From Gordonia sputi NBRC 100414 (GTDB lineage Bacteria; Actinomycetota; Actinomycetes; Mycobacteriales; Mycobacteriaceae), in the NCBI RefSeq assembly GCF_000248055.1, contig NZ_BAFC01000140.1:1-58244 (forward strand): a stretch of 58,244 bases of DNA, written 5' to 3'. The translations under genes were made by a program, and so were the position numbers. Position 1 is the stretch's first letter. Every line of letters starts with the position of its first letter. The notes beneath the pieces were generated by a model that was not told where the DNA came from, made no database searches, and saw nothing but the letters and a program-made list of their open reading frames with translations. Below, one piece after another: positions 58,172-58,244 of this stretch.

Positions 58172-58244
58172 GCGCGCCCGCCGCTGGTAATCCCGCCGGT
58201 CGAGCGCCCACCGCTGGTCGAGCCCCAACCCGCTGGTCGAGCAC
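58172..58244. repeat. degenerate CGCTGGTCGAGC repeats at the window end
   Basis: After the oxidoreductase stop, variants of CCGCTGGTCGAGC appear four times (about 58180, 58190, 58210 and 58229), the last two nearly identical. GCTGGTCGAG-type intergenic repeats are frequent in some actinobacterial genomes. The element is cut by the end of the window. Confidence 0.5.

Overview
The window is GC-rich DNA from a mycolic-acid actinobacterium (order Mycobacteriales). I think a Gordonia-like organism is most likely, although the genus cannot be fixed from this sequence alone. The evidence is the very high GC third-position use, many GTG and apparently leaderless starts, LIP-family secreted lipases, an HbhA-like protein, an L,D-transpeptidase lipoprotein, and gene order. 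From memory of the M. tuberculosis map, the core genes correspond to Rv0462-Rv0485: lpd (54.9-56.3 kb), a CMD-family protein, ramB, aceA/icl, fadB2, TetR, DUF445, XRE, DUF2516, deoC, a DUF2993 protein, a nitrilase, DUF2505, murB, an L,D-transpeptidase, an SDR and a ROK regulator. Accessory genes are inserted between these blocks.

Layout. 0-4.2 kb: a LIP-family lipase homologue that has lost its nucleophile serine, translationally coupled to an unknown secreted protein behind a 20-bp palindrome, then a decayed carboxylesterase. 4.3-8.5 kb: tRNA-Thr, a threonine exporter whose ribosome-binding site is the antisense of the tRNA acceptor stem, and the trehalose genes otsA-otsB. 8.5-11.9 kb: a zinc-ribbon metallopeptidase, a transglutaminase-like protein, and a PepSY membrane protein behind an IdeR-like iron box. 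11.9-15.2 kb: ROK, SDR and L,D-transpeptidase. 15.3-17.8 kb: XRE-cupin regulator diverging from a His-rich methyltransferase and a CPFC thioredoxin-reductase-like enzyme. 18-25.7 kb: deoC, purU, envelope and cell-wall genes up to murB. 25.8-31.3 kb: a damaged DUF1501/DUF1800 pair, a DUF5666-like protein and a two-component system. 31.2-36.5 kb: hydrolase, MerR, DUF2516, XRE, DUF445, TetR. 36.5-40.1 kb: a PPK2-like kinase with a 5' frameshift, a BenE transporter with an XRE-cupin regulator, and hbhA. 40.3-45.5 kb: fadB2, aceA and ramB (fatty-acid and acetate metabolism, glyoxylate shunt). 45.7-48.9 kb: a frameshifted lipase, MaoC, CMD and methyltransferase genes. 49-52.6 kb: ssuDBCA sulfonate uptake operon. 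52.8-58.2 kb: DNA glycosylase, universal stress protein, lpd, and a TetR/old-yellow-enzyme operon.

The strongest non-standard signals are regulatory or structural. Four 17-bp tandem repeats lead into ramB and create a chain of three six-codon mini-ORFs linked by ATGA overlaps. A 64-bp near-perfect palindrome occurs twice, each time between convergent genes. A 17-bp motif is shared by the promoters of the XRE regulator and hbhA. A duplicated lpd 3' end survives downstream of lpd. Three genes (PPK2, DUF1501, LIP lipase) are each broken by what looks like one extra base, so either decay or sequence error must be considered. No CRISPR array, phage, insertion sequence or integrase was seen.
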